Virus record (IMG/VR): IMGVR_UViG_3300035179_000050
Span: 1 to 29,596 of that record
Length of the DNA: 29,596 nt
Direction: 5' to 3' (one strand)
Source of the DNA: a virus
The position numbers were made by a program, and so were the translations under genes. Within the stretch, counting starts at the first letter, position 1. Every line of letters starts with the position of its first letter. The notes below the pieces were generated by a model. It did no database searches. It saw only the letters and a program-made list of their open reading frames with translations, and was not told where the DNA came from. Shown here piece after piece: positions 7,113 through 15,007 of the stretch.

Positions 7113-8573
7113 TCACGCGGGGTCGCGTGGGCCTCGTATATCTCCTCGACGCAGGTTCCGAAAGAAATCTAGCAGTGATCTCCCTGGCGGCTCCTGAAGG
7201 GCTTCATCTGCAGACATTCTAGCAACTGGCGGGGCTCCAGGTGTGGCTGGCGGCAGAAGGATCTGCCCATCTAGTTTGCCGCCTGTGACTTCGCTGAGCG
7301 TCTTCAGGTTGCGTTTCGCTCGGACTTCATCGATGAGCATGTACTTCAATTCGCTGGCGGCAGCTTGTGCATCCGCAACTTTGGCAGCGTTCTGGGCCGT
7401 GGTGTCTAGTTCGAAGCTGCTAGCCCACGTAATCCCGTAATCCACATTCGGAGTGAGTTGGCCGATCTCCATGAGTTTGTCGATTAGCGGACCGACCGTT
7501 TGGGACTCGTACAGCTTCTGCTGATCGCTCACGTACTTGTAGTATTCGCGCTGGTTGACTTCGCTGCCCGTGACTGCGCCCGCTTCGGTGCCCTCGAGCT
7601 TGGTCTTCGGAATTCCTGATCCCATGCTGATGCTGCGGAGGATTGGGCTTGTGTAGTCTTCAGGGCTTGGGACTCTGCCTTGGACTCCAAGCATCTCGAG
7701 TTTCTTGTCATCTGGCAGGCCGATGAATGTGCGGACATTCGGGTCGCCAAGCGACGCAAAGAATGTGTCAATCTGTTCTTTGGTGTAGTCCTTTGGGAGT
7801 GTGAAGACCATGAGGCCAGCCGTTCGCCAGTAAACCTGTCCTGCTGCCCATCGCATGTTGCGGTAGACGGTCATGTCATCCCAAACGGTTTCGAGAACGG
7901 GAATTCCTGCCCAGGGGTGCTCGTCTAGGCGCGTGGCCACATGTAGTACGCGTGAGTAGTGAACCTTGAAGCTCTTTCCTTTGCCTCGGTTGATGTTGTA
8001 CATCACCGGCAAGCCGAAGCGGGGGCTTTCAGAGCTCTCATCCTCAGCCTCCACAGTGACGGCTCGGGGGCTGTAGGTGGCCAGGTGATCGATCTCACTG
8101 GCATTCTGGACAGGCGTCTCAAGCCCCGCCATGTCTTTGAAGCCGAGAATGATGATGCTCCACCCGTAGCGACGCTCGTATTGGGCTGCACGTATGAGGA
8201 TGAATTTCGCGTTAAGCTTCTCAAGCAGGGTCTGCGTGGACTCATCAAGAGTCTTGCCAGCGTCAGGCGCCTGCTCAGCCTTCGCGATCGCTTGAACTGT
8301 GAACCATTTGTCGAAGATGTCCTCAGCGACGTCCATGACGAGTTTCTTAGCTACGGGTTCCCGGCGGACTGCGAATGTGAGCGCTTGCGGAGTGATCGTT
8401 TCGCCGAATTTGCCGCCCTTCGCGAGCGATGTGCGAGGTATGTCAATGGCTGACCCATAGCCGGTGATCATTGAGTCAGCGGATGCTTTGGTTCCGACCT
8501 TGGCTTGTGATGCATCCGATGCGGGTTTGACATTAGGCACTTTTGCGAGATTGATTCTTTTCTTCATGCTCAT
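7113..8573 (-). CDS. Portal protein (DUF1073-type)
   Basis: 486 residues, a usual portal length. The N-terminal basic arm is followed by 'REPVAKKLVMDVAEDIFDKWF', 'AAQYERRYGWSIIILGF', 'SRVLHVAT' and a C-terminal 'SMGSGIPKTKLEGTEAGA' and 'QREYYKYVSDQQ', which match the DUF1073 portal family (cf. 'GIP.t.l.G.s.aG.n.tg..d...Yy'). The portal forms the dodecameric DNA gate of the head and contacts the terminase. It overlaps the terminase stop/start by 4 bases (8570-8573), consistent with a single late transcript. The C-terminus is Pro/Arg-rich. Confidence 0.88.
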   Translation of the reverse strand: MSMKKRINLAKVPNVKPASDASQAKVGTKASADSMITGYGSAIDIPRTSLAKGGKFGETITPQALTFAVRREPVAKKLVMDVAEDIFDKWFTVQAIAKAEQAPDAGKTLDESTQTLLEKLNAKFILIRAAQYERRYGWSIIILGFKDMAGLETPVQNASEIDHLATYSPRAVTVEAEDESSESPRFGLPVMYNINRGKGKSFKVHYSRVLHVATRLDEHPWAGIPVLETVWDDMTVYRNMRWAAGQVYWRTAGLMVFTLPKDYTKEQIDTFFASLGDPNVRTFIGLPDDKKLEMLGVQGRVPSPEDYTSPILRSISMGSGIPKTKLEGTEAGAVTGSEVNQREYYKYVSDQQKLYESQTVGPLIDKLMEIGQLTPNVDYGITWASSFELDTTAQNAAKVADAQAAASELKYMLIDEVRAKRNLKTLSEVTGGKLDGQILLPPATPGAPPVARMSADEALQEPPGRSLLDFFRNLRRGDIRGPRDPA

Positions 8574-9925
8574 TGTCCACCGTACACAGCCTCAGGCAAG
8601 GAGGGGCGATCCTCAACATGTTTCATTGCGCAGATGACTGAATCGCAGCAGTGATCATTCACTTTCACAGGCTTGCCCGTCTTCTCATCATAGTGGTAGG
8701 CCCTCATCTGCTGCACAAGCGTGAAGAAGCGTGCATCCACCTCGGGGTTTGGAATCTTGATGAGGCCATTCTCAAGGCGCCAACGGATGCGGCTGATCAG
8801 GAAGGCTTTATCCTTGCTGAAGATGACGGGTGTGACCTTCATACCCATGTTGGTGAGGTCGGCGTTGTCAGCTGCAGCTTCAGAGTCAGGATAGATCGGA
8901 TACTTGCCGAAGTCCTCCTTGATTTCCTGTTTGATCTCCGTGTAACTTGTCTCAGCCCAGATGCGACAGTCCCGAAGGATAATGGTGTCGCCCTGCTTCT
9001 CCCAGAAGGTGTAGACGGCTTGCCCTACGAAACCCCAGTCAAGCCCGCCCCACTTCTCAGTGAGGGGATCAGCAGCAGGAAGCGGGTATTCCTCACCCCT
9101 GCGTGGATCCACTAAGGCGTGGTCGATGAGATCGATGACAATGCCGCTGGCAAGCCTGTATGTGCCCCAGACCCTACCGGTCCTCTCGGCAATCTCTCCG
9201 CCGTACTCGACGCGGATTGTTTGACTGTCAAGAAGAAGTTCGGCTAGCTGCCTTTCTTGCGTGTTTATCCAAGGGCATTCTGACTCGGGCCACTCATGTG
9301 CTTCGAAGCCGAGTTTCTTCGCGTTCTGCCAGAGTCTGACGAACCATTCAAGGTTGACCTCAGCGCTTGCGGTGGATGTTACGATGCGTATGGGTCTTCG
9401 GGAGGCGCGAATTAGCGGCCACGCTGCATTGATCAGATGCATTGGAACGAGAACGGCTTCATCAATACTGAGAATGTCCGAGTCGCCACCACGGATTGAT
9501 TTGGTGCTGGCGGTGAGGACTTCCAGTTTTCCGCCTGCCTTGAATTTGGTGAGAAAGCGTGTTGGTTCCCCATCTAACGCACTAGGGAACAGCTCTTCAT
9601 TCGTAACGAGGGGACGGAAATAGTCATGAAGACGGTTTGCTTGCCAGTATGATCCGGACAGGTGGAAGATGCGTAGGGTCGGGTCCTGCTTGAATAGGTG
9701 AGCAAACGCATTACCTAAACAGTCAGTCTTGCCGCCTTTCCGATGGACCTTGACGATGATTTGGCGAACCTCGCCCGGGTCGAGGGGGCTTGTGATTCGG
9801 CGGACGAGTCGTTGCTGGCCCGGGGAAAGTGTGATGCCACCGTAGAGGTAGGCGAGGGCTATGGGGTCAACTTGTACTAGGGCTGACCTTGCATTCCGCC
9901 AATCGTTTGATAAACCGAGCGACAA
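8570..9925 (-). CDS. Terminase large subunit
   Basis: 451 residues starting TTG at 9923-9925 with GAGAGG just upstream, inside the end of the small-subunit gene. The ATPase part has a Walker A variant 'HRKGGKT' (61-67) and Walker B 'DILSIDEA' (150-157). The nuclease part has 'GGLDWGF' (about 290), 'YPDSEAAADNADL' and 'DHCCDSVICAMKHV', giving the acidic triad of the RNase H-like fold. It cuts and pumps viral DNA into the head. Length and domain order match phage TerL. It is followed by the portal with ATGA-type coupling. Confidence 0.95.
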   Translation of the reverse strand: MSLGLSNDWRNARSALVQVDPIALAYLYGGITLSPGQQRLVRRITSPLDPGEVRQIIVKVHRKGGKTDCLGNAFAHLFKQDPTLRIFHLSGSYWQANRLHDYFRPLVTNEELFPSALDGEPTRFLTKFKAGGKLEVLTASTKSIRGGDSDILSIDEAVLVPMHLINAAWPLIRASRRPIRIVTSTASAEVNLEWFVRLWQNAKKLGFEAHEWPESECPWINTQERQLAELLLDSQTIRVEYGGEIAERTGRVWGTYRLASGIVIDLIDHALVDPRRGEEYPLPAADPLTEKWGGLDWGFVGQAVYTFWEKQGDTIILRDCRIWAETSYTEIKQEIKEDFGKYPIYPDSEAAADNADLTNMGMKVTPVIFSKDKAFLISRIRWRLENGLIKIPNPEVDARFFTLVQQMRAYHYDEKTGKPVKVNDHCCDSVICAMKHVEDRPSLPEAVYGGQ

Positions 9926-10331
9926 CTAACCTCTCTTCCGCTGGAGTTTGTTCAAACAGGTTCTTCCAGTTCTGCACAGAGTCGAGCGTGGTCTGTTGAA
10001 TGACTTGCACATTCTGTTGGATGCCAGGATGCGGTATCAGGATCCTGATCTGGTTGGCGAGGATTCCGTTTATGGCACCGAGGGTGCGCCCGTCCACTTT
10101 CCGGTCGAAAGCCAACTGCACTAGCTGATGGTTGAGCGCCTTGACCCCTGCGACATCATCTATCTTGTACTCGAGAGTGATTGGTTCGGCTGCTCGCTGC
10201 ATCGCCTTGATCTGCATGGCCACGAAGGCTTGCTTGAGGTCGACCTTCGGTTTTGTCTCTTTGGGCGTATCCCCTATCGTCCCTTGGGGGTTCGGTTTAT
10301 TGGAGGGGTTCTTCCTAGGCTTCTTAGGCAA
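9867..10331 (-). CDS. Probable terminase small subunit
   Basis: 154 residues. A Pro/Lys-rich flexible N-terminus (about 1-28) precedes a helical body: 'KQAFVAMQIKAMQRAA', 'GVKALNHQLVQLAFD', 'TLGAINGILANQIRIL' and 'PAEERLVVARFIKRLAE'. It directly precedes and overlaps TerL by 59 bases, which is where the small subunit belongs. No clear helix-turn-helix signature can be named by eye. It would recognise the packaging site and regulate TerL. Confidence 0.65.
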   Translation of the reverse strand: MPKKPRKNPSNKPNPQGTIGDTPKETKPKVDLKQAFVAMQIKAMQRAAEPITLEYKIDDVAGVKALNHQLVQLAFDRKVDGRTLGAINGILANQIRILIPHPGIQQNVQVIQQTTLDSVQNWKNLFEQTPAEERLVVARFIKRLAECKVSPSTS

Positions 10332-11589
10332 CCTGTAGCACCTGCTGTGGCAACGGATAGTTCGCGATGATCAAGTGGCCGATCTTGTGACGTTCTCCCC
10401 CTATGATCTTCTCGACCGACTGAAAGGTCTCCGTGAGGATCATGCCATAGTCATGGAAGAGGCGCCGTACATCCGGGTGGTCTCCGGTGGTCATAAGCCA
10501 CTTGCCCTTGCATCCCTGAAGCGTCTTGAGCACCCTCTCATGATCTGCAAGCGTGAAGATGCCCATGCGGTACTCTTCCGCGTCCAGGTACGGTGGATCC
10601 AGGTAGAAGAATGTGTCAGGCGTGTCCCTGTTCTTGATGACGCGTTCGAAGTCTAGGTGGTCAATTTCAACCATCTTGAGGCGCTCGTGGATGGATCTGA
10701 TGCCTGCGAGGCCGTTCCACATGCTTTCGGGGCGCTTCCGGTCAGTCGTCTCGCTGAACGCCCAGCCCTTGTACGGGTGAGCTGCGAAGCTGGAACGCAT
10801 CAGATACCAGAAGTGTAGAGCTCGCTCCACCGGATCCTGGGGGGCCTTGCCGTCCTTGAGATCTGTTTTCCAGCGTTCATTGAGCTCGCGACTGTAGAGG
10901 AGGAATTCCGCCCTCTTCAGGAACGCGTCTGGTTTGTCTCGAACCGTCTCGAAGAGGTTCACGACTTCGCCGTCTATGTCGTTGTAGACTTCAATGTTGC
11001 TAGGCGGCTTGTTCAGCAGGAGCGCAGCGCCTCCACCGAAGACTTCCACATACGCGGTGTGGTCAGGGATCAGAGGGATGAGACGCGGGACGAGGTTTTG
11101 TTTGCCACCCATGTATGGCAGGAGGCTGAGACGGGGGCCGTTCGATTCCGCCCTCTCGAGATCAGGGGAGGCTATGTTGGCGATGATTCTATCGATCTCT
11201 CCCTGGTCGAAGCCTGTGAGCTCACCCAGGCCGGCGCTGTCAAGTTCCTTGAGGATTTCAGCCAGTTTGTCGTTGTCCCAGTCACCGCTGATCCTGTTCA
11301 GAGCCAAGTTGAGGGCTTTCATGTCACGTTCTTTCGTGATGTCTACGCGCACAATGGGGACCCTGGCAAAGCCGAGTTCGAGTGCATCCTCGAGGCGTTG
11401 GTGGCCACCGATCACCAAGTTGTCACGGTGTCTGACGATGAATGGGTCCACGATGCCGAATCGTCTCATGCTGTTCTTGAGTTTCTCGTGCTCCTCAGGG
11501 GACATGGTGCGCGGGTTGCTCTTCCAGGGCTTCAGTGTGTGTGGATCCACATACTCAATCCTGAGATGGCGTGATGGTTTCGGCGTCAA
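10324..11589 (-). CDS. ParB-like domain fused to Dam-type (D12) adenine DNA methyltransferase
   Basis: 421 residues from a TTG at 11587-11589, which has GAAGGAT eight bases upstream; a longer frame to 11640 would overlap the previous gene. Residues about 10-90 are a ParB/sulfiredoxin-type domain (NPRTMSPEEHEKLKNSM, then 'VIGGHQRLEDALELG'). After a linker comes a D12-class methyltransferase: 'LPYMGGKQNLVPRLIPLIP', SAM motif 'AYVEVFGGGAAL', and catalytic 'YLDPPY' (DPPY), with 'WLMTTGDHPDVRRLF'. It should methylate adenine N6, with the ParB part possibly guiding DNA contact. Likely use: escaping host restriction or marking packaging DNA. Confidence 0.88.
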   Translation of the reverse strand: MTPKPSRHLRIEYVDPHTLKPWKSNPRTMSPEEHEKLKNSMRRFGIVDPFIVRHRDNLVIGGHQRLEDALELGFARVPIVRVDITKERDMKALNLALNRISGDWDNDKLAEILKELDSAGLGELTGFDQGEIDRIIANIASPDLERAESNGPRLSLLPYMGGKQNLVPRLIPLIPDHTAYVEVFGGGAALLLNKPPSNIEVYNDIDGEVVNLFETVRDKPDAFLKRAEFLLYSRELNERWKTDLKDGKAPQDPVERALHFWYLMRSSFAAHPYKGWAFSETTDRKRPESMWNGLAGIRSIHERLKMVEIDHLDFERVIKNRDTPDTFFYLDPPYLDAEEYRMGIFTLADHERVLKTLQGCKGKWLMTTGDHPDVRRLFHDYGMILTETFQSVEKIIGGERHKIGHLIIANYPLPQQVLQVA

Positions 11590-11593
11590 ATGA

Positions 11594-11914
11594 TTATCCT
11601 TCCGAATGGTGCCATACGGGTAAGCTGTGCGACAAAGCAACCAGGTAGATGCCGGTGGCCACGATTGTCTGCAGGTTGATTGTGTGAGTCCCCAAGGCTA
11701 TTTGTGGCGAGGCTTCGATGATGCTGGGCCAGATCCTATACGTTATTTCGTCAAGGATGATTACTAGCAGCGGCGCCAAGTAGCAGACTAAAAGCAGGTG
11801 CCCACGTAGACGCATCCACCTGAGCCTTTTCCTACTTGTGCTTTCTTCAATCTGCATTCGGAGTCGTTTGATCTCGTCCTGAGCCTCACGCAGCTCTTGC
11901 CTCTTTGCGGTCAA
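11594..11914 (-). CDS. Small membrane protein with N-terminal coiled coil
   Basis: 106 residues from TTG at 11912-11914, which overlaps the upstream stop as TTGA and follows GAGGATAACCA. Residues 1-30 are a charged helix (ELREAQDEIKRLRMQIEES), then two hydrophobic segments: 'HLLLVCYLAPLLVIIL' (about 39-54) and 'INLQTIVATGIYLVALSHSL' (about 79-98). It could sit in the host membrane with both ends inside. No family is recognised. A holin-like role is possible but unsupported beyond size and topology. Confidence 0.65.
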   Translation of the reverse strand: MTAKRQELREAQDEIKRLRMQIEESTSRKRLRWMRLRGHLLLVCYLAPLLVIILDEITYRIWPSIIEASPQIALGTHTINLQTIVATGIYLVALSHSLPVWHHSEG

Positions 11915-12066
11915 ATGGTTATCCTCTTTCTCTTCATCTCGCGTCGACAGTCATTACACACTTGCAGGGTTCGGACAGCTAGAAGCGTTCCCTCTCGTAC
12001 TTGTCGGTCGACGGGCTTCAGGAAGTTGCTTGGCAAGTCTCGGCCGCAGTAACCGTCACAGATCAT
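11911..12066 (-). CDS. Zinc-binding mini-protein (C-x3-C / C-x2-C)
   Basis: 51 residues starting ATG at 12064-12066, overlapping the end of the upstream membrane protein gene by 11 bases. It begins MICDGYCGRDLPSNFL and ends with 'LQVCNDCRREMKRKRITI'. The pairs C-DGY-C and C-ND-C make a small treble-clef or zinc-ribbon-like knuckle. The stop TGA is shared with the next TTG start (TTGA). No clear ribosome site; coupling may provide initiation. Function unknown. Confidence 0.55.
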   Translation of the reverse strand: MICDGYCGRDLPSNFLKPVDRQVREGTLLAVRTLQVCNDCRREMKRKRITI

Positions 12067-12295
12067 TGAGAGATTGCCACATCCCGCGTGAAAGGTGCCC
12101 CCAAAGCCATACGATGACGATTGCCACCACGATCTCGATGAAGCCTGCGATCATGCGGCAAACTCGAACGAAGTGGTCAAACCAGAACGGCTGCAGAGGA
12201 TACTCGAGGATCGAACCGAAGCCGTCCAGGATCATGTAGATGCCGAAGAAGACCGCCACAGCGGCCAGGAGCTTCAGCTTAGTCTCGGTGTTCAT
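12056..12295 (-). CDS. Two-helix membrane protein
   Basis: 79 residues. Hydrophobic segments 'LKLLAAVAVFFGIYMILDGF' (about 7-26) and 'MIAGFIEIVVAIVIVWLWGHL' (about 48-68) separated by an aromatic loop with a short basic end. The ATG overlaps the stop of the upstream gene as ATGA (12292-12295). Not recognised. It belongs to a cluster of small membrane proteins between 11.6 and 17.5 kb that may act on the host envelope. Confidence 0.65.
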   Translation of the reverse strand: MNTETKLKLLAAVAVFFGIYMILDGFGSILEYPLQPFWFDHFVRVCRMIAGFIEIVVAIVIVWLWGHLSRGMWQSLNDL

Positions 12296-12648
12296 CGCTT
12301 CTTCTTTGGTCTCCTAGCAAGCTGCTTCGCGAGAGGCGTAGGGATGCCGTTGCATAGCCACGCTTGTTTCTTCCAGGCGGTGCCATCAATGAGGCTGAGC
12401 AGTTCCCAAAGGAAGGTGAGGCCGATCAGTTGCCACCGTTGCTTCACGCCCCAATGGCTGCCATACTCGCGATCGTATTCGTCCAGGGCTTCGTACCACC
12501 AGGCAGGATAGCGCCAGATCCAAGGCCAGCTGATCTCGTAGCAGTAGACATCGCCGTCTTTGTCGGCGGCTCCTGAGCAGCCGAAGCCTAGATGCCAGAA
12601 CGTCCAGTCTGCTAGATGCTCCTTGATCTTAGCGATCGGGTGAAACAT
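12292..12648 (-). CDS. Trp-rich protein of unknown function
   Basis: 118 residues with a very high Trp/Tyr content ('ISWPWIWRYPAWWYEALDEY'), several cysteines (FGCSGA, VYCYEI, WLCNG), a hydrophobic stretch 'WQLIGLTFLWELLSLIDG' (about 72-89) and a basic end ARRPKKKR. GGGAGGTG lies 8 bases before the ATG. The pattern resembles small phage proteins of unknown role in the same neighbourhood as membrane proteins; it may be interfacial. I cannot assign a family. Confidence 0.6.
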   Translation of the reverse strand: MFHPIAKIKEHLADWTFWHLGFGCSGAADKDGDVYCYEISWPWIWRYPAWWYEALDEYDREYGSHWGVKQRWQLIGLTFLWELLSLIDGTAWKKQAWLCNGIPTPLAKQLARRPKKKR

Positions 12649-12653
12649 GTTGA

Positions 12654-12815
12654 TTACACCTCCCTTGGCCAGTCGTATCCGTCATAGTTCACGCAGAGGA
12701 CTCGAAACCAAAGATAGGGACGATTGAAGGACGGCAATACGACGACGAGTTCATCTCTCGGCATCGTGTCAAGTTCTTCCCCGCCGTCAAGGTCAGCGAT
12801 CGGCCAATCCCGCAT
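12654..12815 (-). CDS. Small acidic protein, 53 residues
   Basis: ATG at 12813-12815, two bases after the upstream stop TAG, to TAA at 12654-12656. Sequence begins MRDWPIADLDGGEELDTM and continues 'RDELVVVLPSFNRPYLWF', ending YDGYDWPREV. It has a strand-like core and conserved-looking acidic/aromatic pattern. Its end contains GGGAGGTG, the ribosome site of the next gene. Without it this would be the only long hole in an otherwise packed operon, which supports it. Function unknown. Confidence 0.55.
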   Translation of the reverse strand: MRDWPIADLDGGEELDTMPRDELVVVLPSFNRPYLWFRVLCVNYDGYDWPREV

Positions 12816-12817
12816 CG

Positions 12818-13102
12818 CTACCGTCTTCGTCTTTGTCTGCTTTTACTGATCAGTCGCTTCCAGATCGCGCCTATCTCTTCAGCCCAGTTCTTCACGACGG
12901 CGATGGCTGCAACGATAAAGAAGAACGTCGCTGTGATGGCAACGTAGATTCCTAGGAGATTGATTCCCAGGAAGAGGGCGAAGTCGGGGCCCCAGCCTGC
13001 GAGGCCTGCTGTCAGCAGTAGGCCAAGCCCAGCTCTCCAACTGGCGGTGATCAGGTAGGATCCTGCGATCAAATAGAGGAAGTGTTTGAGATATTCATTC
13101 AT
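12818..13102 (-). CDS. Two- or three-helix membrane protein with basic tail
   Basis: 94 residues from ATG at 13100-13102, chosen because GAGGTG lies 9 bases upstream; a GTG four codons earlier would sit on that site. Hydrophobic parts: 'HFLYLIAGSYLITASW' (about 6-22), 'GLGLLLTAGLAGW' and 'FALFLGINLLGIYVAITATFFFIVAAIAVV' (about 41-71). It ends with 'RLISKSRQRRRR'. The strongly positive C-terminus probably faces the cytoplasm. Family unknown. Confidence 0.65.
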   Translation of the reverse strand: MNEYLKHFLYLIAGSYLITASWRAGLGLLLTAGLAGWGPDFALFLGINLLGIYVAITATFFFIVAAIAVVKNWAEEIGAIWKRLISKSRQRRRR

Positions 13103-13126
13103 GCTTCGATTCACCTCAACCGCTTG

Positions 13127-13480
13127 TTAGCGGCCTTTCGTTGTGCAAGCCCTAGCATGCATGTTGACGTCCTGGATGATCTCATCGATCTGAGGATTGT
13201 ATTGCAGAAAGGCGGGGTCATCGCAGTGGGCTATGCCCCGGTGGCAGTCATGGCTCAGTGTGCGCATGTTCTTGACCCATTGCCCGACCGTCATCTTGGC
13301 TCGGACCTCTCCATCGATCAGATGATAGGGCTTGACATCGTGCGCCTCAAGGTTCGTCTTGGCCTGACAGATCCGGCAGTACGGTGTCTCCCGCTTGCAT
13401 AGGCGCGAGGCCGTTTGCCAGTTCTTCTCGCGTTGGGCTTCCAGCACCCATCGACGCAGGCTGTTGAGACTGAGGATCAT
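13127..13480 (-). CDS. HNH-type endonuclease-like protein
   Basis: 117 residues. It contains 'YCRICQAKTNLEAHDVKPYH' (35-53): a C-x2-C knuckle and the EAHD...H part of the HNH beta-beta-alpha metal finger, followed by 'RTLSHDCHRGIAH' (73-85), where one cysteine of the second knuckle is replaced (LSHDCH for the usual LCxxCH). HNH proteins next to terminase genes often support packaging; here it is far from the terminase, among membrane genes. The ATG overlaps the previous stop as ATGA (13477-13480). Nuclease activity is plausible but the changed knuckle leaves doubt. Confidence 0.75.
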   Translation of the reverse strand: MILSLNSLRRWVLEAQREKNWQTASRLCKRETPYCRICQAKTNLEAHDVKPYHLIDGEVRAKMTVGQWVKNMRTLSHDCHRGIAHCDDPAFLQYNPQIDEIIQDVNMHARACTTKGR

Positions 13481-13947
13481 ATGCGTTCAGCCTTCTTCAG
13501 CGCAAGCCAAGACCTGAGCACGATAACACCCAAAGCGTCAGGCCCTTTCTCCTCGATCTCCTTGACAAGCGCACCGTCAAAGGCTTCGATTTCGTTCACG
13601 GTAGCAAAGCCGAGCTTGATCTTTCCCAGCATTGCAGTGTCGATTGGGTTTCCTGGCCTGCCGCCTATCATCAGTCTGCTAAGGCTGTCCTCGAGGATTT
13701 TGAGGAATGGGCCGAACTGTGTTTCAAGCGTACTGACGCGATCCGTGAGAGCGTTCATCTGGCTTTTCAGGCCCAGTTCTGGATGATCATTTGTACCGCA
13801 GACTTCCTTGTGGACCTCACGCAGTGTCTGTTCGGTCTTCCATGATTTCCGAGCGACAGCGTATAGGCCAACGATGACGCCGCCGATAATTGGCAGCATT
13901 GGCAGGATCATGTCGCTCAGCATCGAGAGATCGAAACCGTCGGGCAT
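13477..13947 (-). CDS. Membrane-anchored coiled-coil protein
   Basis: 156 residues. One N-terminal hydrophobic segment 'MILPMLPIIGGVIVGLYAVA' (about 13-32) is followed by a basic stop (RKSW) and an extended helix with 'EQTLREVHKEV' and 'MNALTDRVSTLETQFGPFLK', typical of a trimeric or dimeric coiled coil, then a small C-terminal domain. Similar anchored coiled-coil proteins occur beside lysis genes of tailed viruses, but no family is recognised. It is followed by the HNH gene with ATGA coupling. Confidence 0.65.
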   Translation of the reverse strand: MPDGFDLSMLSDMILPMLPIIGGVIVGLYAVARKSWKTEQTLREVHKEVCGTNDHPELGLKSQMNALTDRVSTLETQFGPFLKILEDSLSRLMIGGRPGNPIDTAMLGKIKLGFATVNEIEAFDGALVKEIEEKGPDALGVIVLRSWLALKKAERI

Positions 13948-13954
13948 TGTTCAA

Positions 13955-14092
13955 TCAGTCTCCATGCTTCTGTCTCTTCCCAATGCAAGTCCAACAGACC
14001 CAGCCTGCGATAGGCCGAACGCCTCCTATGATTTCATGGCCCTTCAGGAAGCAAAGCCAAAGTTTCGGTGGCCAGAGGAACCAGCGGCACAA
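13955..14092 (-). CDS. Cys/Trp-rich zinc-ribbon-like mini-protein
   Basis: 45 residues from TTG at 14090-14092, with GAGG 9 bases upstream. It reads MCRWFLWPPKLWLCFLKGHE, then 'GGVRPIAGWVCWTCIGKR'. The CFLKGHE ... CWTC arrangement looks like the small zinc-ribbon proteins ('Cf..GH........C..Cg') common in phage genomes. It sits between the multi-helix membrane protein and the anchored coiled-coil protein. Function unknown. Confidence 0.5.
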   Translation of the reverse strand: MCRWFLWPPKLWLCFLKGHEIIGGVRPIAGWVCWTCIGKRQKHGD

Positions 14093-14096
14093 ACTC

Positions 14097-14834
14097 TCAT
14101 TCCTCGTGGGCGACCACAAGATTGTAGAACAGCAAGTTGAAAGCAGCAACCATGATGCCGACGATCACATCAGTCTCGGCGTCGATGTAGGTGCTCACAT
14201 ATCTCAACAAGTCCAGGAGCTCAGCCCACTCCCAATAGATCACTGCGACCGCGATCACCGATAGAAGGAGGGCGATCTCAAGGAGACGTCCGAATCTTCC
14301 TCGGAGGCCGAGCAAGTCTTTGATATTCAATGTGGCAAGAATCGCTATGATGGACCCCGTTGCGAGTCCGTGAGTGTACTTATCCATCGTTCCCTGCGGC
14401 TGTGGGCTACAATACCCGGGCGTAAGACAAGCGTACCATTGGTAGTGTTGGGCCGCACCGTTGAAGATCATCGTCACGAGAACAAAGATTGTTGCCCAAA
14501 CGCACCAAGCGAAGTTTGCCCAGAACAGTTTGTCAACGATATGCCGGTGCTCTGCGTATTTTCGTTTGATGAAGTAACTTGCCCATATCCAGATGAGCCC
14601 AAGCGGGAATAGACGCAGCCAGGGTCCAGATCCTTCATTCTGGTTTAGGGTTATCCCGATCGGATCCTTGAGGAAGGCTTGAACGACAAGGCCGACGTAG
14701 TCTTTGCCGGGTGGCGGTGGCCCCATTCGAGTGCTCCACATGGCGTAGTATTGGATGAACAGAAGTGAGAGCAATATGATTAGGCCGACAGCGATTGCCA
14801 GACCTGTCCGATTCTGTTCACGTAGAAAACTCAG
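14097..14834 (-). CDS. Multi-spanning membrane protein, probable CTG start
   Basis: 245 residues if started at CTG 14832-14834, 225 if at the TTG at 14772-14774. The CTG overlaps the upstream stop as CTGA, has AGGAGTT 8 bases upstream, and restores a complete first membrane helix (TGLAIAVGLIILLSLLF) that the later TTG would cut. Further helices: 'LRLFPLGLIWIWASYFI', 'WANFAWCVWATIFVLVTMIF', 'THGLATGSIIAILATL', 'LLEIALLLSVIAVAVIYW' and 'VIVGIMVAAFNLLFYNLVVA'. Six membrane segments in all. No transporter signature recognised. An envelope-modifying or exclusion role is conceivable. Confidence 0.7.
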   Translation of the reverse strand: MSFLREQNRTGLAIAVGLIILLSLLFIQYYAMWSTRMGPPPPGKDYVGLVVQAFLKDPIGITLNQNEGSGPWLRLFPLGLIWIWASYFIKRKYAEHRHIVDKLFWANFAWCVWATIFVLVTMIFNGAAQHYQWYACLTPGYCSPQPQGTMDKYTHGLATGSIIAILATLNIKDLLGLRGRFGRLLEIALLLSVIAVAVIYWEWAELLDLLRYVSTYIDAETDVIVGIMVAAFNLLFYNLVVAHEE

Positions 14835-15007
14835 AATGTTCTAACTCCTAATCGTTGAGCCTGCACTTTTCCGCAGTTCGGGCACCAGTTGACTTGAGGC
14901 GCGAGGCGAATGAGATCGTTGGCACACCAGCCGCAGCACTCAGGGACGAATAAACTGTACCACTGATAGCCTGCCTTCTGTAGATAGACGGGTGGCCAAG
15001 GAATCAT
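14831..15007 (-). CDS. Zinc-ribbon mini-protein, 58 residues
   Basis: ATG at 15005-15007 (overlapping the preceding stop as ATGA) to TGA 14831-14833. It holds 'PECCGWCANDLIRLAPQ' and 'NWCPNCGKVQAQRLG', a zinc ribbon of the C-x2-C / C-x2-C-G type with a short linker. The N-terminus (MIPWPPVYLQKAGYQWYSLF) is aromatic. It is coupled at both ends, upstream by ATGA and downstream by CTGA. Function unknown; nucleic-acid or protein binding would be usual. Confidence 0.6.
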   Translation of the reverse strand: MIPWPPVYLQKAGYQWYSLFVPECCGWCANDLIRLAPQVNWCPNCGKVQAQRLGVRTF

